Positions 31,377 through 41,390 of a DNA stretch of 64,000 nt are shown here, one piece after another. The stretch's first letter is position 1. Every line of letters starts with the position of its first letter. Source of the stretch: Dryocola sp. LX212 (GTDB lineage Bacteria > Pseudomonadota > Gammaproteobacteria > Enterobacterales > Enterobacteriaceae); the NCBI GenBank assembly GCA_041504365.1, contig CP167917.1:3596001-3660000 (forward strand). Reading direction: 5' to 3'. Below the pieces are notes generated by a model that ran no database searches, had not been told where the DNA came from, and saw only the letters and a program-made list of their open reading frames with translations. The translations under genes were made by a program, and so were the position numbers.

Positions 31377-32717
31377 TTATCCACGGCCAAAAGCGGGACG
31401 CTTGCGGTCAAACTGCCAGCCGGGCACTAAGTACTGCATGGCCGTGGCGTCGTTACGAGACCCGCCCGGCAGCGACTTGTAAACCTCATGCGCTTTCTGC
31501 ACCTGGTCCCATTCCAGCTCAACGCCAAGGCCCGGGGCGTCCGGCACGGCGATTTTGCCGTTGACGATTTGCAGCGGGGACTTCGTCAGGCGCTGATCGC
31601 CTTCCTGCCAGATCCAGTGCGTATCGATGGCGGTAGGCTTGCCCGGTGCCGCAGCGCCAACGTGGGTAAACATCGCCAGCGAGATATCAAAATGGTTGTT
31701 TGAGTGGCAGCCCCACGTCAGGCCCCAGTCGTCACACAGCTGCGCAACGCGAACCGCGCCGCTTAAGGTCCAGAAGTGCGGATCGGCAAGCGGGATATCC
31801 ACCGCATTTACCATCACGGCGTGGTTCATCTCACGCCAGTTGGTGGCGATCATATTCGTTGCCACCGGCAGACCCGTGGCACGGCGGAATTCAGCCATGA
31901 TCTCGCGCCCGGAATAGCCCTGTTCAGCGCCACATGGATCCTCGGCGTACGTCAGAACATCGCCCATGCCCTTGCAAAGATCTATAGCTTCATCCAACAG
32001 CCATGCACCGTTAGGATCGACGGTAATGCGCGCGTCCGGGAAGCGTTTTTTCAGCTCGCAGGCGGCGTCCAGCTCCTGTTCGCCCGGCAAAACCCCACCT
32101 TTGAGCTTAAAGTCTTTGAAACCGTAGCGGTCCTGCGCCGCTTCCGCCAGCCGCACAATTGACTGGCTGGTCAGCGCTTCCTGATGGCGCAGCTCGTACC
32201 ATGCGTGGCTGGCCTTGCTGCCATCCAGATACGGCAGGTCGGTTTTCTTCCGGTCGCCAATATAGAACAGATAGCCCAGTACGGTGACTTCGTCGCGCTG
32301 CTTGCCAGGCCCCAGAAGTTCGCAGACCGGCACGTTCAGCGCCTTGCCGAGCAGATCCAGCAGCGCCGCTTCGAGCGCCGCCACCGCGTTGACGCGCAGT
32401 TCAAACGTCCAGGCGCCTTTACCGAAAGTATCGAAATCTGCCGACTGATTGCCCTTGTGGACGTTTTGCACCACGCGATTCATGCGGGCAACTTCCTGTC
32501 CGACAACCTGCGGAATCGCATCCACCAGCGTCTGGTAAATCGTCTCGCCGCCGGGCGCTTCGCCAACGCCAGTATTTCCTGCATTATCCGTCAGCACCAC
32601 GATGTTTCGCGTGAAGTAGGCCCCGTGCGCGCCGCCAATATTCAGCAGCATGCTGTCGTGACCGGCCACCGGGATGACCTTCATATCGGTAACTATCGGG
32701 CTTGCCTGAGTAGTCAT
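31377..32717 (-). CDS. gudX: Glucarate dehydratase-related protein GudX
   Basis: Close paralogue of GudD (446 residues each) with the same catalytic motifs ([46 protein letters not shown]). E. coli GudX is reported as a poor glucarate dehydratase of uncertain role, possibly an accessory subunit. Its ATG overlaps the gudP stop by four bases and gudD follows after 27 bases, so all three are co-transcribed. Confidence 0.95.
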   Translation of the reverse strand: MTTQASPIVTDMKVIPVAGHDSMLLNIGGAHGAYFTRNIVVLTDNAGNTGVGEAPGGETIYQTLVDAIPQVVGQEVARMNRVVQNVHKGNQSADFDTFGKGAWTFELRVNAVAALEAALLDLLGKALNVPVCELLGPGKQRDEVTVLGYLFYIGDRKKTDLPYLDGSKASHAWYELRHQEALTSQSIVRLAEAAQDRYGFKDFKLKGGVLPGEQELDAACELKKRFPDARITVDPNGAWLLDEAIDLCKGMGDVLTYAEDPCGAEQGYSGREIMAEFRRATGLPVATNMIATNWREMNHAVMVNAVDIPLADPHFWTLSGAVRVAQLCDDWGLTWGCHSNNHFDISLAMFTHVGAAAPGKPTAIDTHWIWQEGDQRLTKSPLQIVNGKIAVPDAPGLGVELEWDQVQKAHEVYKSLPGGSRNDATAMQYLVPGWQFDRKRPAFGRG

Positions 32718-34075
32718 GATGCGCGTCCTGTCAGCACGGGTTTGAGTTCAATACGCTTAATGTCGCCGACGATAATCAGGTAGCTCAGCACCGCGACCAC
32801 CGCGTGGATGCCAACGTATATCAGCGCGCCGTTAAACGAGCCGGAAACCCCGACGATGTAGCCGATAGCGATTGGCGTCACGATGCCGGAGACGTTACCG
32901 AACATATTGAACAGGCCACCGCTCAGGCCGCTTATCTCTTTCGGTGCCGTGTCGGCCATGACCGCCCAGCCCAGCGCGCCAATGCCCTTGCCGAAGAAGG
33001 CCATTGCCATAAAGCCCACGACCATCCATTCCGCCTGCACATAGTTACAAAACACCATGCTGACCGAAAGCAGCATGCCCAGCACGATTGGCGTCTTACG
33101 GGCGATATTCAGGGAGCCGGTGCGGCGCATCAGCCAGTCGGATATGACCCCACCCAGCACGCCCCCTACGAATCCGCATACCGCAGGGACGGAGGCAACG
33201 AAGCCCGCCTTGAGAATAGACATCCCCTTTTCCTGCACCAGATAGACCGGGAACCAGGTAATAAAGAAGTAGGTTAGCGCGTTGATGCAGTACTGGCCGA
33301 TATAAATGCCGATCATCATGCGCGAACCAATGAGCTGTTTGATCTGGCCCCACTTCTGGGAGAAGGGAACGTGCGCTTTGGTCTGCTTCTGATCCATGTT
33401 GATCAGCGCGCCGCCTTCTTCAATGTACTCCAGCTCTTTCTTGTTTACGCCGGGATGATTGTTCGGCTCGTGGATCACTTTCAGCCAGACGAAGCTGATG
33501 ATAATGCCCAAACCGCCCATGAAGAAGAACACGTGCGACCAGCCCACCTCATGCGTTAACCAGCCCATGATCGGCGCGAAGATCACCGTCGCGAAATACT
33601 GGGCTGAGTTGAAAATTGAAACTGCCGTGCCGCGCTCCTGTGCCGGGAACCAGGCGGCGACTATTCGACTGTTGCCGGGAAAAGAAGGCGCTTCAGCCAG
33701 GCCTACCAGGAAGCGCAGGGTAAATAGCGCAACGATAATGCCAAAGCCGTTGAAGACGTCGACGAATCCCTGCAGCAGGGTGAACATCGACCAGATAAAG
33801 ATTGACCAGAAATAGACACGTTTAGAGCCAAACCGATCCAGCAGCCAGCCGCCGGGGATTTGGCCGATGACATAGGCCCAGGAGAACGCCGAGAAAACGT
33901 AGCCCATGCCGATCGGATCAAGCCCGATGTCCTTTGCCATTTCCGAACCGGCAATCGACAGCGTGGCACGGTCGCCGTAGTTAAATGAGGTGACGATAAA
34001 CAGCATCACCACTATCCAGTAGCGGGCGTTAGTCCTTTTTTCGACCCCGCTCGCCGTTTGGCTAAGTGTGTTCAT
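32714..34075 (-). CDS. gudP: Glucarate/galactarate MFS transporter GudP
   Basis: Inner-membrane proton symporter of the anion:cation symporter family of the major facilitator superfamily, importing glucarate. 453 residues with about twelve hydrophobic helices; conserved family stretches include [12 protein letters not shown] near the first helix and [16 protein letters not shown] after helix 2. First gene of the gud operon; CdaR control is expected from E. coli but no site was assigned. Confidence 0.95.
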   Translation of the reverse strand: MNTLSQTASGVEKRTNARYWIVVMLFIVTSFNYGDRATLSIAGSEMAKDIGLDPIGMGYVFSAFSWAYVIGQIPGGWLLDRFGSKRVYFWSIFIWSMFTLLQGFVDVFNGFGIIVALFTLRFLVGLAEAPSFPGNSRIVAAWFPAQERGTAVSIFNSAQYFATVIFAPIMGWLTHEVGWSHVFFFMGGLGIIISFVWLKVIHEPNNHPGVNKKELEYIEEGGALINMDQKQTKAHVPFSQKWGQIKQLIGSRMMIGIYIGQYCINALTYFFITWFPVYLVQEKGMSILKAGFVASVPAVCGFVGGVLGGVISDWLMRRTGSLNIARKTPIVLGMLLSVSMVFCNYVQAEWMVVGFMAMAFFGKGIGALGWAVMADTAPKEISGLSGGLFNMFGNVSGIVTPIAIGYIVGVSGSFNGALIYVGIHAVVAVLSYLIIVGDIKRIELKPVLTGRAS

Positions 34076-34394
34076 GTTGCACTCCTGAATGATAGCTTTC
34101 GGCTACATTTCATTCTGAGAAGCTTTTGTAGGGTAATCAGAATGATGCGTCGGTTTATCCACAGTTTTTATCTTCGCAACACGCAGGGTGAAGCGGGTAT
34201 CTGCGGTTTATTCTTTAACCGACTAGAAGTATATGGAGGGAGCCTGCGCGCCTCATCGTGCAATGACACAAGTTTGCCGGGCGGGGTTTGAGCACTTTAT
34301 GGCGTCTGTCCAGGGTGCTGGGGGATGCTTCACGAAAATGGGATTGAGGGGAGTTTTGTAGGGCGGATAAGCGCATGCGCCATCCGCCGGAGAA
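34076..34394. promoter_or_regulatory. gudP upstream region
   Basis: 319 bases between gudP and yqcA, both on the minus strand. It should contain the gudP promoter and a CdaR site, neither of which I could define. The only clear element is a REP unit near the yqcA end. Short frames within it look like chance. Confidence 0.4.
34357..34391. repeat. REP unit downstream of yqcA
   Basis: Palindrome GTAGGGCGGATAAGCGC..GCGCCATCCGCCGG. Confidence 0.8.
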
Positions 34395-34844
34395 TTATTT
34401 AAGCAGTGTGGCCCAGTGCTCAACCCAGGGGTTAGCCGCCGCTTCCGGTTCAGGGTGATCATTGGCATCGATGAGCAACACTTCGCCGACGCGGGTTGCG
34501 CCCTGCTCCTGTAGCAGCGCGTCAAACTGTTTGCCGCCGCCGCAGAAATGGTCGTAGTTGCTGTCGCCCAGCGCGATCACGCCGTAACGCAGTTCCGGCT
34601 GATAGCCTACATCATCTTTCAGCGCCCGGAATAACGGCACGATACTGTCCGGCAGATCGCCCTGGCCGGTAGTGGAGGTGATGACCAGCGTGTACTGATT
34701 CTGATAGGGCTGCCAGTCGGACAGCTCCGGATCTTCAAATACCTTCGCCTGATGGCCTTTGCCTTTCAGGATCGTTTCGGCCTCCTCTGCCACCAGCAGT
34801 GCGTTGCCATACATGGTGCCAACAAAAATACCCACTTCAGCCAT
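34395..34844 (-). CDS. yqcA: Flavodoxin YqcA
   Basis: Small FMN protein, 149 residues as in E. coli, electron-transfer partner unknown. The FMN phosphate loop GTMYGNA is at residues 9-15, and [12 protein letters not shown] and [14 protein letters not shown] are the FMN-ring loops. It follows truC by 16 bases. Confidence 0.95.
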   Translation of the reverse strand: MAEVGIFVGTMYGNALLVAEEAETILKGKGHQAKVFEDPELSDWQPYQNQYTLVITSTTGQGDLPDSIVPLFRALKDDVGYQPELRYGVIALGDSNYDHFCGGGKQFDALLQEQGATRVGEVLLIDANDHPEPEAAANPWVEHWATLLK

Positions 34845-34860
34845 CGGTTAACTCCCTGAA

Positions 34861-35643
34861 TTACGGTTCTGAGGATTCATCCTGACCGTTGCCCGGATCA
34901 AACTCAACCTTTTCAATGTCGCCCAGTATTCCACGCCAGCCAAACTGTGACATCATGCGCATCCAGGTGTCGTCGAGCTTTGCGCGAAGCGTCAGCGGCT
35001 CGCCGGTAACGGGATGAATTAACGCCAGCTGGCTTGCATGCAGCATGAGGCGCTGACAGCCAAAATGTTCAGCCGCACCGCGATTCTGACGAAGATCGCC
35101 ATGTTTTGAATCACCAATAATCGGATGGCGCAGGTGGGTCATGTGGCGACGAAGCTGATGCTTACGCCCGGTTTTTGGCTCAAGCTCAACCAGGCTGTAG
35201 CGCGCCGTCGGGTACCGGCTGACCGGCACGGGCATCTCTACCTTTGCCAGACTGCGATAATGGGTCACCGCAGGCTGCGGGCCTTTATCCTGCGAGGCAT
35301 GCTTGTCGGCGATTTTATCCATCTCTTCAACAAGTGGATAATCCAGCACGGCGTCCTCTTCCAGCCAGCCGCGTACCACCGCATGGTAGCGTTTTTGAAT
35401 CTGATGATTCTCGAACTGCTGTGAGAGCATACGACCTACGTCGCTCGACAGCCCCATCAGCAGCACGCCAGAAGTTGGCCTGTCCAGGCGATGCACGGTG
35501 AAAACATGTTTACCGATCTGGTCACGCACGGTCTGCATAACAAATACCGTCTCGTGCCTGTCCAGCCAGCTGCGGTGAACCAGCCAGCCTGACGGTTTAT
35601 TTACCGCGACCAGCCACTCGTCCTGATAGATAATTTCCAGCAT
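34861..35643 (-). CDS. truC: tRNA pseudouridine(65) synthase TruC
   Basis: Forms pseudouridine at tRNA position 65. 260 residues as in E. coli. The RluA-family catalytic motif HRLDRPTSG is at 51-59 with Asp54 as nucleophile. Its ATG overlaps the yqcC stop codon by one base (TGATG). Confidence 0.97.
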   Translation of the reverse strand: MLEIIYQDEWLVAVNKPSGWLVHRSWLDRHETVFVMQTVRDQIGKHVFTVHRLDRPTSGVLLMGLSSDVGRMLSQQFENHQIQKRYHAVVRGWLEEDAVLDYPLVEEMDKIADKHASQDKGPQPAVTHYRSLAKVEMPVPVSRYPTARYSLVELEPKTGRKHQLRRHMTHLRHPIIGDSKHGDLRQNRGAAEHFGCQRLMLHASQLALIHPVTGEPLTLRAKLDDTWMRMMSQFGWRGILGDIEKVEFDPGNGQDESSEP

Positions 35644-35972
35644 CAGTCGGCATTGCCCGCGAACAGGACATCCAGTTCCTGCAGCGCGGCCAGCAGCGGC
35701 TCACGACCGATATGCGCCGCATCCAGCGCCATTTCATAATAAGGCGCAACGGCAAAAGACGAGGGCAACGGCTGCGCGCTGTCAATCAAGGCGTGCATCC
35801 GGGGGATAAGCACCCACTGAAGCCACTCGTGGGGTTCCAGCGTATCCATACAAAAAGGCTGGTCACTTTCAAAGGCCACCGGGGCCGGAGCAACGCCCTG
35901 CCACAGATGGTGATCGCGCAGGACCTGTTCGATTGCGAGTAAATGCTGGCGCACCAGCGCATGGCGTTCCAT
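35643..35972 (-). CDS. yqcC: DUF446 protein YqcC
   Basis: 109-residue soluble helical protein of unknown function, conserved upstream of truC in enterics and equal in length to E. coli YqcC. Conserved core: WLQWVLIPRMHALID and YYEMALDAAH. csrB follows upstream on the same strand. Confidence 0.93.
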   Translation of the reverse strand: MERHALVRQHLLAIEQVLRDHHLWQGVAPAPVAFESDQPFCMDTLEPHEWLQWVLIPRMHALIDSAQPLPSSFAVAPYYEMALDAAHIGREPLLAALQELDVLFAGNAD

Positions 35973-36041
35973 GGAAACCTCAAACGTCAGTCAAAATTTG
36001 CGGGCAAGCATACCACTTATCGGCCGCGCGGAAAAAAGGCA

Positions 36042-36418
36042 TAAAAAAAGGGAGCACTGTTTTTACACAGTGCTCCCGGTTCGTTTCGCAGCTAATCCGG
36101 CTACTTTTGGTGCTCCCTGCTCATCCGTGACAACTTTGTCCAACGGTCTCCTGACCTACAATCCATCGTACGCGCTTCCTGCAACCAACATCCTGCTGGT
36201 GTCCTGCATCATCCTGATGCTTTTATCCTTTAGTCTTCCAGACCCACCGATCGTCCAGATTCGGCTCTCATTCTCCATCCTGGAGGTGTCCTTTACTCTT
36301 CCTGAGTGTTCCTTGCTTCATCATGAAGCCTTCCGTGCCACACCGTCCTGGTGTCATCCGCTTCTTCGCAAAGTGACATCATCCTGACATCTCCTTCACT
36401 ACCCGACTCCCTGTCGAT
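36042..36418 (-). ncRNA. csrB: CsrB RNA, CsrA-sequestering regulator
   Basis: Carbon storage regulatory RNA that binds and titrates CsrA. Located between yqcC and syd as in E. coli, about 377 nt. On the minus strand it begins near ATCGACAGGGAGTC (E. coli GTCGACAGGGAGTC), contains about 25 GGA motifs, many in AGGATG or CAGGA loops of short hairpins, includes GGACACCTCCAGGATGGAG and the conserved 3' segment GCTGCGAAACGAACCGGGAG, and ends in a strong terminator. The 5' end is placed by alignment (within about 3 bases). A 138-codon open frame on the opposite strand is a by-product. Confidence 0.95.
36043..36077 (-). terminator. csrB intrinsic terminator
   Basis: GGGAGCACTGTG / TACAGTGCTCCC-type stem with a small A-rich loop followed by seven T residues on the minus strand. 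Confidence 0.95.
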
Positions 36419-36427
36419 GAACATAGG

Positions 36428-36433
36428 ATCTTA
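36428..36433 (-). promoter_or_regulatory. csrB -10 element
   Basis: TAAGAT about 10 bases upstream of the predicted csrB start, with no good -35, as expected for an activator-dependent promoter. Confidence 0.5.
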
Positions 36434-36574
36434 TATTTGGCACCGTATGACAAGGCACCCGACGAGAAAGTTCCAGACAACTTTCATTCGAAGATGATCG
36501 CAAGCCAAGCTAATGCATTGATTTATCAATATTTGAAGGGAATTAAGTCAGCCAACAACCCACAAAAAGTTAGC

Positions 36575-36608
36575 GATCTCTTACAGCATTTGTAAGAGAT
36601 CTCTCACA
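36575..36608. promoter_or_regulatory. UvrY-type binding palindromes upstream of csrB
   Basis: An 18-base palindrome TGTAAGAGATCTCTCACA (36591-36608) matches the UvrY/BarA-regulon box. Just beside it GATCTCTTACA (36575-36585) forms a perfect 11-base inverted repeat with TGTAAGAGATC (36591-36601), so half-sites occur three times. The main palindrome is centred about 180 bases upstream of csrB, similar to the E. coli arrangement. Confidence 0.8.
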
Positions 36609-36630
36609 GACGCCGCTCAGCGGATAAGGG

Positions 36631-37179
36631 TTAAACGACCTGAGGCTGGAGATCCTGCAGGAACATCGCCAGCGAAGGCGCAAGCGTGGAGCGGGCTTTG
36701 GTGCCAATTTTTTCCAGCACCACTTCACCGCTGAGGTTGCAAAACGACACCACTTCCATCTCATCCTGGGTCGTTGCCAGGAACAGCGTCGGCGACAGCT
36801 TAAGGCGTTTCTGCGTTACCAGGTGACCAATGAGATTTTCCTGCACACGCTGAAAATCATCTTCGCTCCAGGCCTGCAAAAGCGTTAACGCAACATCCCC
36901 AGACTTTGCAGGCATATCGCCCGCAAACTGCGTGGTGTAGAACTGATGGGCCGCAGGCTGGAGAGCGATATCCATCGCGCGTTCAACCGCACTAAGATCG
37001 GCCCCGAGGGTAAAAGGCTGCGGCTGCCAGCGCACATCGCTTCCGGTAGTGGTGACGATACACGGTGACGGAACCCCATACAGCTCTTCGCTTGCGGGCC
37101 AGCCCCCGGTCTGCTCACGCCATGCGGTACAAAAACGTTCCGTGAAAGCTTCCAGCGCCTGACGCACGTCGTTATCCAT
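36631..37179 (-). CDS. syd: SecY-interacting protein Syd
   Basis: Peripheral cytoplasmic protein that binds SecY and is thought to survey translocon assembly. 182 residues (E. coli 181). Conserved segments: [22 protein letters not shown] and [20 protein letters not shown]. The start [16 protein letters not shown] matches the family; a frame 18 codons longer would run towards queF. It is divergent from queF across 68 bases. Confidence 0.95.
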   Translation of the reverse strand: MDNDVRQALEAFTERFCTAWREQTGGWPASEELYGVPSPCIVTTTGSDVRWQPQPFTLGADLSAVERAMDIALQPAAHQFYTTQFAGDMPAKSGDVALTLLQAWSEDDFQRVQENLIGHLVTQKRLKLSPTLFLATTQDEMEVVSFCNLSGEVVLEKIGTKARSTLAPSLAMFLQDLQPQVV

Positions 37180-37247
37180 CAATTTCTCACTCTCATAAGG
37201 CTGCGGTACAATAGAGGCTAATTGTACCTGCATTCTATCGGTGACAC

Positions 37248-38090
37248 ATGTCTTATGAAAAACACCAGGCGCTGAGCGGCCTGACGCTGGGTAAACCTAC
37301 GGCCTACCAGGATAACTATGAACCGGCCCTGCTGCAGGCCGTGCCACGCAGCCTCAATCGCGATCCGCTGGGTCTTCACGCGGATGCCCTGCCCTTTAGC
37401 GGCGGCGATATCTGGACGCTGTACGAGCTTTCCTGGCTTAACGACAACGGCCTGCCACAGGTTGCTGTCGGGCATGTTCAGCTTGATGCAAACAGCGTTA
37501 ATCTGGTGGAATCTAAAAGCTTTAAGCTCTATCTGAACAGTTTTAACCAGACACGTTTCAGCGACTGGGAAGCGGTGCAAGAAACGTTAAAGCGTGATTT
37601 GAGCGCCTGCGCCCAGGGTGAAGTTAGCGTGGTGCTGTTCCGCCTGCACGAGCTGGAAGGCCAGGAAATCGCAGCGTTCACCGGCGAATGCATCGACGAG
37701 CAGGACATCGTAATTAACAGCTACGAATTCAACGCTGATTACCTGGACGGAGCCGCCGGAGAAGATATTGTCGAAGAGACGCTGGTCAGCCATCTGCTGA
37801 AATCCAACTGCCTAATTACCCACCAGCCGGACTGGGGCTCCGTGCAGATCCGCTACCGCGGCGCGCGTATCGACCGTGAGAAGCTGCTGCGCTATCTGGT
37901 GTCCTTTCGCCACCACAACGAATTCCACGAGCAGTGCGTTGAGCGCATCTTCAATGATATTCAGAAGTTTTGTCAGCCCGAGTCGCTCAGCGTCTATGCC
38001 CGTTACACCCGTCGTGGTGGGCTGGATATCAACCCGTGGCGCACTAACACCGATTTCCATCCGGCATTTGGCCGCCTGGTTCGTCAATAA
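37248..38090 (+). CDS. queF: NADPH-dependent 7-cyano-7-deazaguanine reductase
   Basis: Reduces preQ0 to preQ1, the last free-base step of queuosine synthesis. 280 residues (E. coli 282), the long tandem-domain type. The QueF motif [15 protein letters not shown] is at 88-102 (NADPH binding) and the active-site cysteine is Cys188 in [15 protein letters not shown]. With queD and queE about 23 kb away, three queuosine genes lie in this window. Confidence 0.97.
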   Translation: MSYEKHQALSGLTLGKPTAYQDNYEPALLQAVPRSLNRDPLGLHADALPFSGGDIWTLYELSWLNDNGLPQVAVGHVQLDANSVNLVESKSFKLYLNSFNQTRFSDWEAVQETLKRDLSACAQGEVSVVLFRLHELEGQEIAAFTGECIDEQDIVINSYEFNADYLDGAAGEDIVEETLVSHLLKSNCLITHQPDWGSVQIRYRGARIDREKLLRYLVSFRHHNEFHEQCVERIFNDIQKFCQPESLSVYARYTRRGGLDINPWRTNTDFHPAFGRLVRQ

Positions 38091-38205
38091 ATGCGAAATG
38101 CTTCGCACGGCGCGCAGGGAATCATGTTTTCGGGTTGTTAAAGTTAAGACGGCAGGGCTATTGTAATCACTGGGAGCGGCACTTTTCGTCCCGTAAGGAG
38201 TTAAC

Positions 38206-39570
38206 TTGATTACACATATTAGCCCGCTTGGCTCAATGGATATGTTGTCGCAGCTGGAAGTCGATATGCTTAAACGCACGGCCAGCAGCGACATTTACCA
38301 ACTGTTCCGTAACTGTTCACTTGCCGTACTTAACTCAGGAAGCCAGACCGACAGCAGTAAAGAACTTCTCTCACGCTACGAAAACTTTGATATCAACGTG
38401 CTGCGACGTGAACGCGGCGTCAAACTGGAGTTAATAAACCCGCCGGAAGAAGCCTTTGTCGATGGCCGTATCATCCGGGCTCTGCAGGCTAACCTGTTCG
38501 CAGTGCTCCGCGACATCCTCTTTGTTAACGGCCAACTCTCCAGCGCCGGTCGCTTCCAGAATCTCGACCTGGAAGATCCCGCTAATATCACCAACATGGT
38601 GTTTTCCATTTTGCGTAACGCCCGCGCGTTACACGTCGGCGAAGCGCCAAACCTCGTTGTCTGCTGGGGCGGCCACTCAATCAACGAAAACGAATATCTG
38701 TACGCCCGTCGTGTCGGCACCCAGCTGGGCCTGCGCGAACTGAACATCTGTACGGGCTGTGGCCCTGGCGCCATGGAAGCGCCAATGAAGGGTGCAGCCG
38801 TAGGCCAGGCACAACAGCGTTTCAGAGAAGGCCGTTTCATCGGTCTGACCGAACCCTCTATTATTGCCGCCGAGCCACCTAACCCGCTGGTTAACGAGCT
38901 GATCATCATGCCGGATATTGAAAAGCGTCTTGAAGCGTTTGTCCGTATCGCCCACGGCATCATTATCTTCCCCGGCGGCGTGGGTACGGCTGAAGAGCTG
39001 CTTTATCTGCTGGGCATTCTGATGAACCCACATAACCACGACCAGGTGCTGCCGTTGATTCTGACCGGCCCGAAAGAGAGCGCGGACTACTTCCGGGTGC
39101 TGGATGAGTTTATCGTCAACACCGTGGGCGAACAGGCCCGCCGTCATTACAAAATCATTATCGATGATGCGCCGGAAGTGGCGCGCCTGATGAAAAAAGC
39201 AATGCCGCAGGTGAAAGAGTACCGCCGCGAAACCGGCGATGCTTACAGCTTCAACTGGTCGATTCGTATCGCGCCGGATCTGCAAATGCCGTTTGAGCCA
39301 ACCCATGAAAATATGGCGAATCTCAAACTCTTTCCCGATCGGCCGGCAGAAGAGCTGGCCGCTTCGCTGCGCAGGGCCTTCTCGGGCATTGTTGCGGGTA
39401 ACGTAAAAGAAGGTGGTATTCAAGCCATTGAGAAATACGGCCCGTACAAAATCCACGGCGACGCGCAGATGATGAAACGCATGGATGATTTGCTGCAGGG
39501 CTTTGTCGCCCAGCACCGTATGAAGTTACCGGGTAGCGCCTATATTCCCTGCTACGAAATCTGCTCTTGA
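38206..39570 (+). CDS. ppnN: Pyrimidine/purine nucleotide 5'-monophosphate nucleosidase
   Basis: LOG-family enzyme that cleaves nucleoside monophosphates to base and ribose 5-phosphate; in E. coli stimulated by (p)ppGpp. 454 residues as in E. coli. Seen: [11 protein letters not shown], the phosphate loop [16 protein letters not shown] and [11 protein letters not shown]. It starts at TTG (38206), four bases after a TAAGGAG ribosome site; the protein start [12 protein letters not shown] matches E. coli, which also appears to use a non-ATG start. Confidence 0.96.
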   Translation: MITHISPLGSMDMLSQLEVDMLKRTASSDIYQLFRNCSLAVLNSGSQTDSSKELLSRYENFDINVLRRERGVKLELINPPEEAFVDGRIIRALQANLFAVLRDILFVNGQLSSAGRFQNLDLEDPANITNMVFSILRNARALHVGEAPNLVVCWGGHSINENEYLYARRVGTQLGLRELNICTGCGPGAMEAPMKGAAVGQAQQRFREGRFIGLTEPSIIAAEPPNPLVNELIIMPDIEKRLEAFVRIAHGIIIFPGGVGTAEELLYLLGILMNPHNHDQVLPLILTGPKESADYFRVLDEFIVNTVGEQARRHYKIIIDDAPEVARLMKKAMPQVKEYRRETGDAYSFNWSIRIAPDLQMPFEPTHENMANLKLFPDRPAEELAASLRRAFSGIVAGNVKEGGIQAIEKYGPYKIHGDAQMMKRMDDLLQGFVAQHRMKLPGSAYIPCYEICS

Positions 39571-39577
39571 TAGACCC

Positions 39578-39603
39578 AGGGGCGACGCTGTCGTCGCCCT
39601 TCC
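39578..39603 (+). terminator. ppnN terminator
   Basis: Stem AGGGGCGAC / GTCGCCCT with a 6-base loop and a following T/C-rich stretch, 8 bases after the ppnN stop. Confidence 0.7.
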
Positions 39604-40030
39604 TTTCATTCACCTATCTTATATAGCCAACCGATTGCGTAGCCCATTCCGCCGTTAATCATCACGACTTTTAAGCAATCCCTTCCATAAAACGCTGCTA
39701 ATGCAGTTTTTTACAGTTCAACGCCATGTATTTAATGCCGTTTAATTTATCGCATCTATGGCAAATGATAGTCTTTGCGCGCTTAAATTTGGCGAGGCCG
39801 ATCTCATCCAGAATGAAATACCAGCAACCATTACGTTAGTAGTGGATTCTTGCATTTGGGATCGCGATCACTGATAGATTGATAACATAAATGTATCTTT
39901 CCGCCCGCCAATAGTTTCAGGTCAAAATTACTAGAAAAACGCCCTGGCACAGAATTTAGTTTCATCAGTCAAACGAAAAACCTCGTCATTGACTGAAATT
40001 TCGCACAATAAGTTCCTTCTGGAGAAGTTG
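39604..40030. other. ppnN-sdaC gap: regulatory region and possible relic
   Basis: An AT-rich 427-base stretch. A plus-strand element TGGGATCGCGATCACT at 39857-39872 resembles a CRP site (one mismatch per half) upstream of sdaC. On the minus strand codons 39698-39835 are open and read GLAKFKRAKTIICHRC then DKLNGIKYMALNCKKLH, with a Cys-x2-Cys pair, but there is no start codon with a ribosome site and a stop lies just upstream. It may be a relic or chance; I do not call a gene. Confidence 0.4.
39857..39872. promoter_or_regulatory. Candidate CRP site upstream of sdaC
   Basis: TGGGATCGCGATCACT against the consensus TGTGATC-N2-GATCACA core. sdaC is about 160 bases downstream. Catabolite control of serine uptake is plausible; the site is by pattern only. 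Confidence 0.5.
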
Positions 40031-41320
40031 ATGGATACCACACAAACCGGCAGTATCGCCTCTGTCGAGACAAAAAGTTCCTGGCGCAAATCGGATACCA
40101 TGTGGATGCTCGGCCTGTACGGCACCGCAATTGGTGCTGGCGTGCTGTTCTTACCAATTAACGCCGGCGTGGGTGGCCTGATCCCGCTGCTGATCATGGC
40201 CGTCCTTGCTTTCCCAATGACCTACTTCGCACACCGCGGCCTGACCCGCTTCGTGCTGTCGGGTAAAAATCCGGGCGAAGACATCACTGAAGTTGTTGAA
40301 GAGCACTTCGGCGTTGGCGCGGGTAAAATTATTACCCTGCTCTACTTCTTCGCTATCTACCCAATTCTGCTGGTTTACAGCGTAGCCATCACCAATACAG
40401 TGGACAGCTTCATCACCCACCAGCTGGGCATGGTGTCACCACCGCGTTTCATCCTGTCCCTGATCCTTATTGTCGGCATGATGACCATCGTTCGTTTCGG
40501 CGAGCAGATGATCGTTAAGGCGATGAGCATCCTGGTGTTCCCGTTCGTTATCGCGCTGATGCTGCTGGCCCTGTACCTGATCCCTAACTGGACCGGTGCG
40601 GTGTTCGACACCCTCTCCTTCAGCAGCACGCCGGCAACCGGCAGCGGCCTGTGGATGACCCTGTGGCTGGCAATTCCGGTCATGGTCTTCTCCTTCAACC
40701 ACTCACCGATCATCTCTTCCTTCGCGGTAGCCAAACGTGAAGAGTACGGCGATGGCGCTGAGAAAAAATGTTCCCGCATTCTGGCTTTCGCACACATCAT
40801 GATGGTGCTGACCGTCATGTTCTTTGTGTTCAGCTGCGTGCTGAGCCTTTCTCCTGCTAACCTGGCAGAAGCGAAAGCGCAGAACATCTCCATTCTGTCT
40901 TACCTGGCTAACCATTTTAACGCGCCAGTTATCGCCTGGATGGCACCCATCATCGCGATGGTAGCGATCACTAAATCCTTCCTCGGCCACTACTTAGGTG
41001 CCCGTGAAGGCTTCAACGGTCTGATTATCAAATCGCTGCGCGGCAAAGGCAAAAGCATTGAGATCAACAAGCTGAACCGCATCACCGCCATCTTCATGCT
41101 GGTCACCACCTGGATTGTGGCGACGCTGAACCCAAGTATCCTGGGGATGATTGAAACCCTGGGCGGCCCGGTTATCGCAATGATCCTCTTCCTGATGCCG
41201 ATGTACGCGATTCAGAAAGTCCCGGCCATGCGCAAATACAGCGGTCACATCAGCAACGTATTTGTTGTGGTAATGGGCCTGATTGCTATCTCTGCAATCT
41301 TCTACTCTCTGTTCGGCTAA
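40031..41320 (+). CDS. sdaC: Serine/proton symporter SdaC
   Basis: Inner-membrane L-serine importer of the hydroxy/aromatic amino acid permease family. 429 residues as in E. coli, about eleven hydrophobic helices. Family signatures: [20 protein letters not shown] at the first helix and [17 protein letters not shown] in the middle. I start it at the ATG after GGAGAAGTTG ([11 protein letters not shown]), not at an ATG 14 codons upstream. sdaB, the matching deaminase, follows. Confidence 0.96.
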   Translation: MDTTQTGSIASVETKSSWRKSDTMWMLGLYGTAIGAGVLFLPINAGVGGLIPLLIMAVLAFPMTYFAHRGLTRFVLSGKNPGEDITEVVEEHFGVGAGKIITLLYFFAIYPILLVYSVAITNTVDSFITHQLGMVSPPRFILSLILIVGMMTIVRFGEQMIVKAMSILVFPFVIALMLLALYLIPNWTGAVFDTLSFSSTPATGSGLWMTLWLAIPVMVFSFNHSPIISSFAVAKREEYGDGAEKKCSRILAFAHIMMVLTVMFFVFSCVLSLSPANLAEAKAQNISILSYLANHFNAPVIAWMAPIIAMVAITKSFLGHYLGAREGFNGLIIKSLRGKGKSIEINKLNRITAIFMLVTTWIVATLNPSILGMIETLGGPVIAMILFLMPMYAIQKVPAMRKYSGHISNVFVVVMGLIAISAIFYSLFG

Positions 41321-41328
41321 TAGCCCTA

Positions 41329-41353
41329 AACCGCCTGCTCTCTGCGGGCGGTT
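41329..41353 (+). terminator. Hairpin between sdaC and sdaB
   Basis: AACCGCC / GGCGGTT stem with a 10-base loop followed by a TTCTTCCCCCC stretch. No clean T-run, so probably a partial terminator that lets some transcripts reach sdaB. Confidence 0.55.
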
Positions 41354-41390
41354 CTTCCCCCCTTCAAGTCACTCTCGCAATGGACGCAAC

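Noticed and set aside
35971-36387. A 138-codon open frame on the plus strand between yqcC and syd
   Set aside because: It lies antisense to csrB, whose terminator, GGA motifs and position are clear. Its composition reflects the repeated CATCCTG complement of AGGATG.
39989-40030. An earlier ATG for sdaC
   Set aside because: The ATG at 40031 follows a good ribosome site and gives the conserved N-terminus; the extra 14 codons do not match the family.
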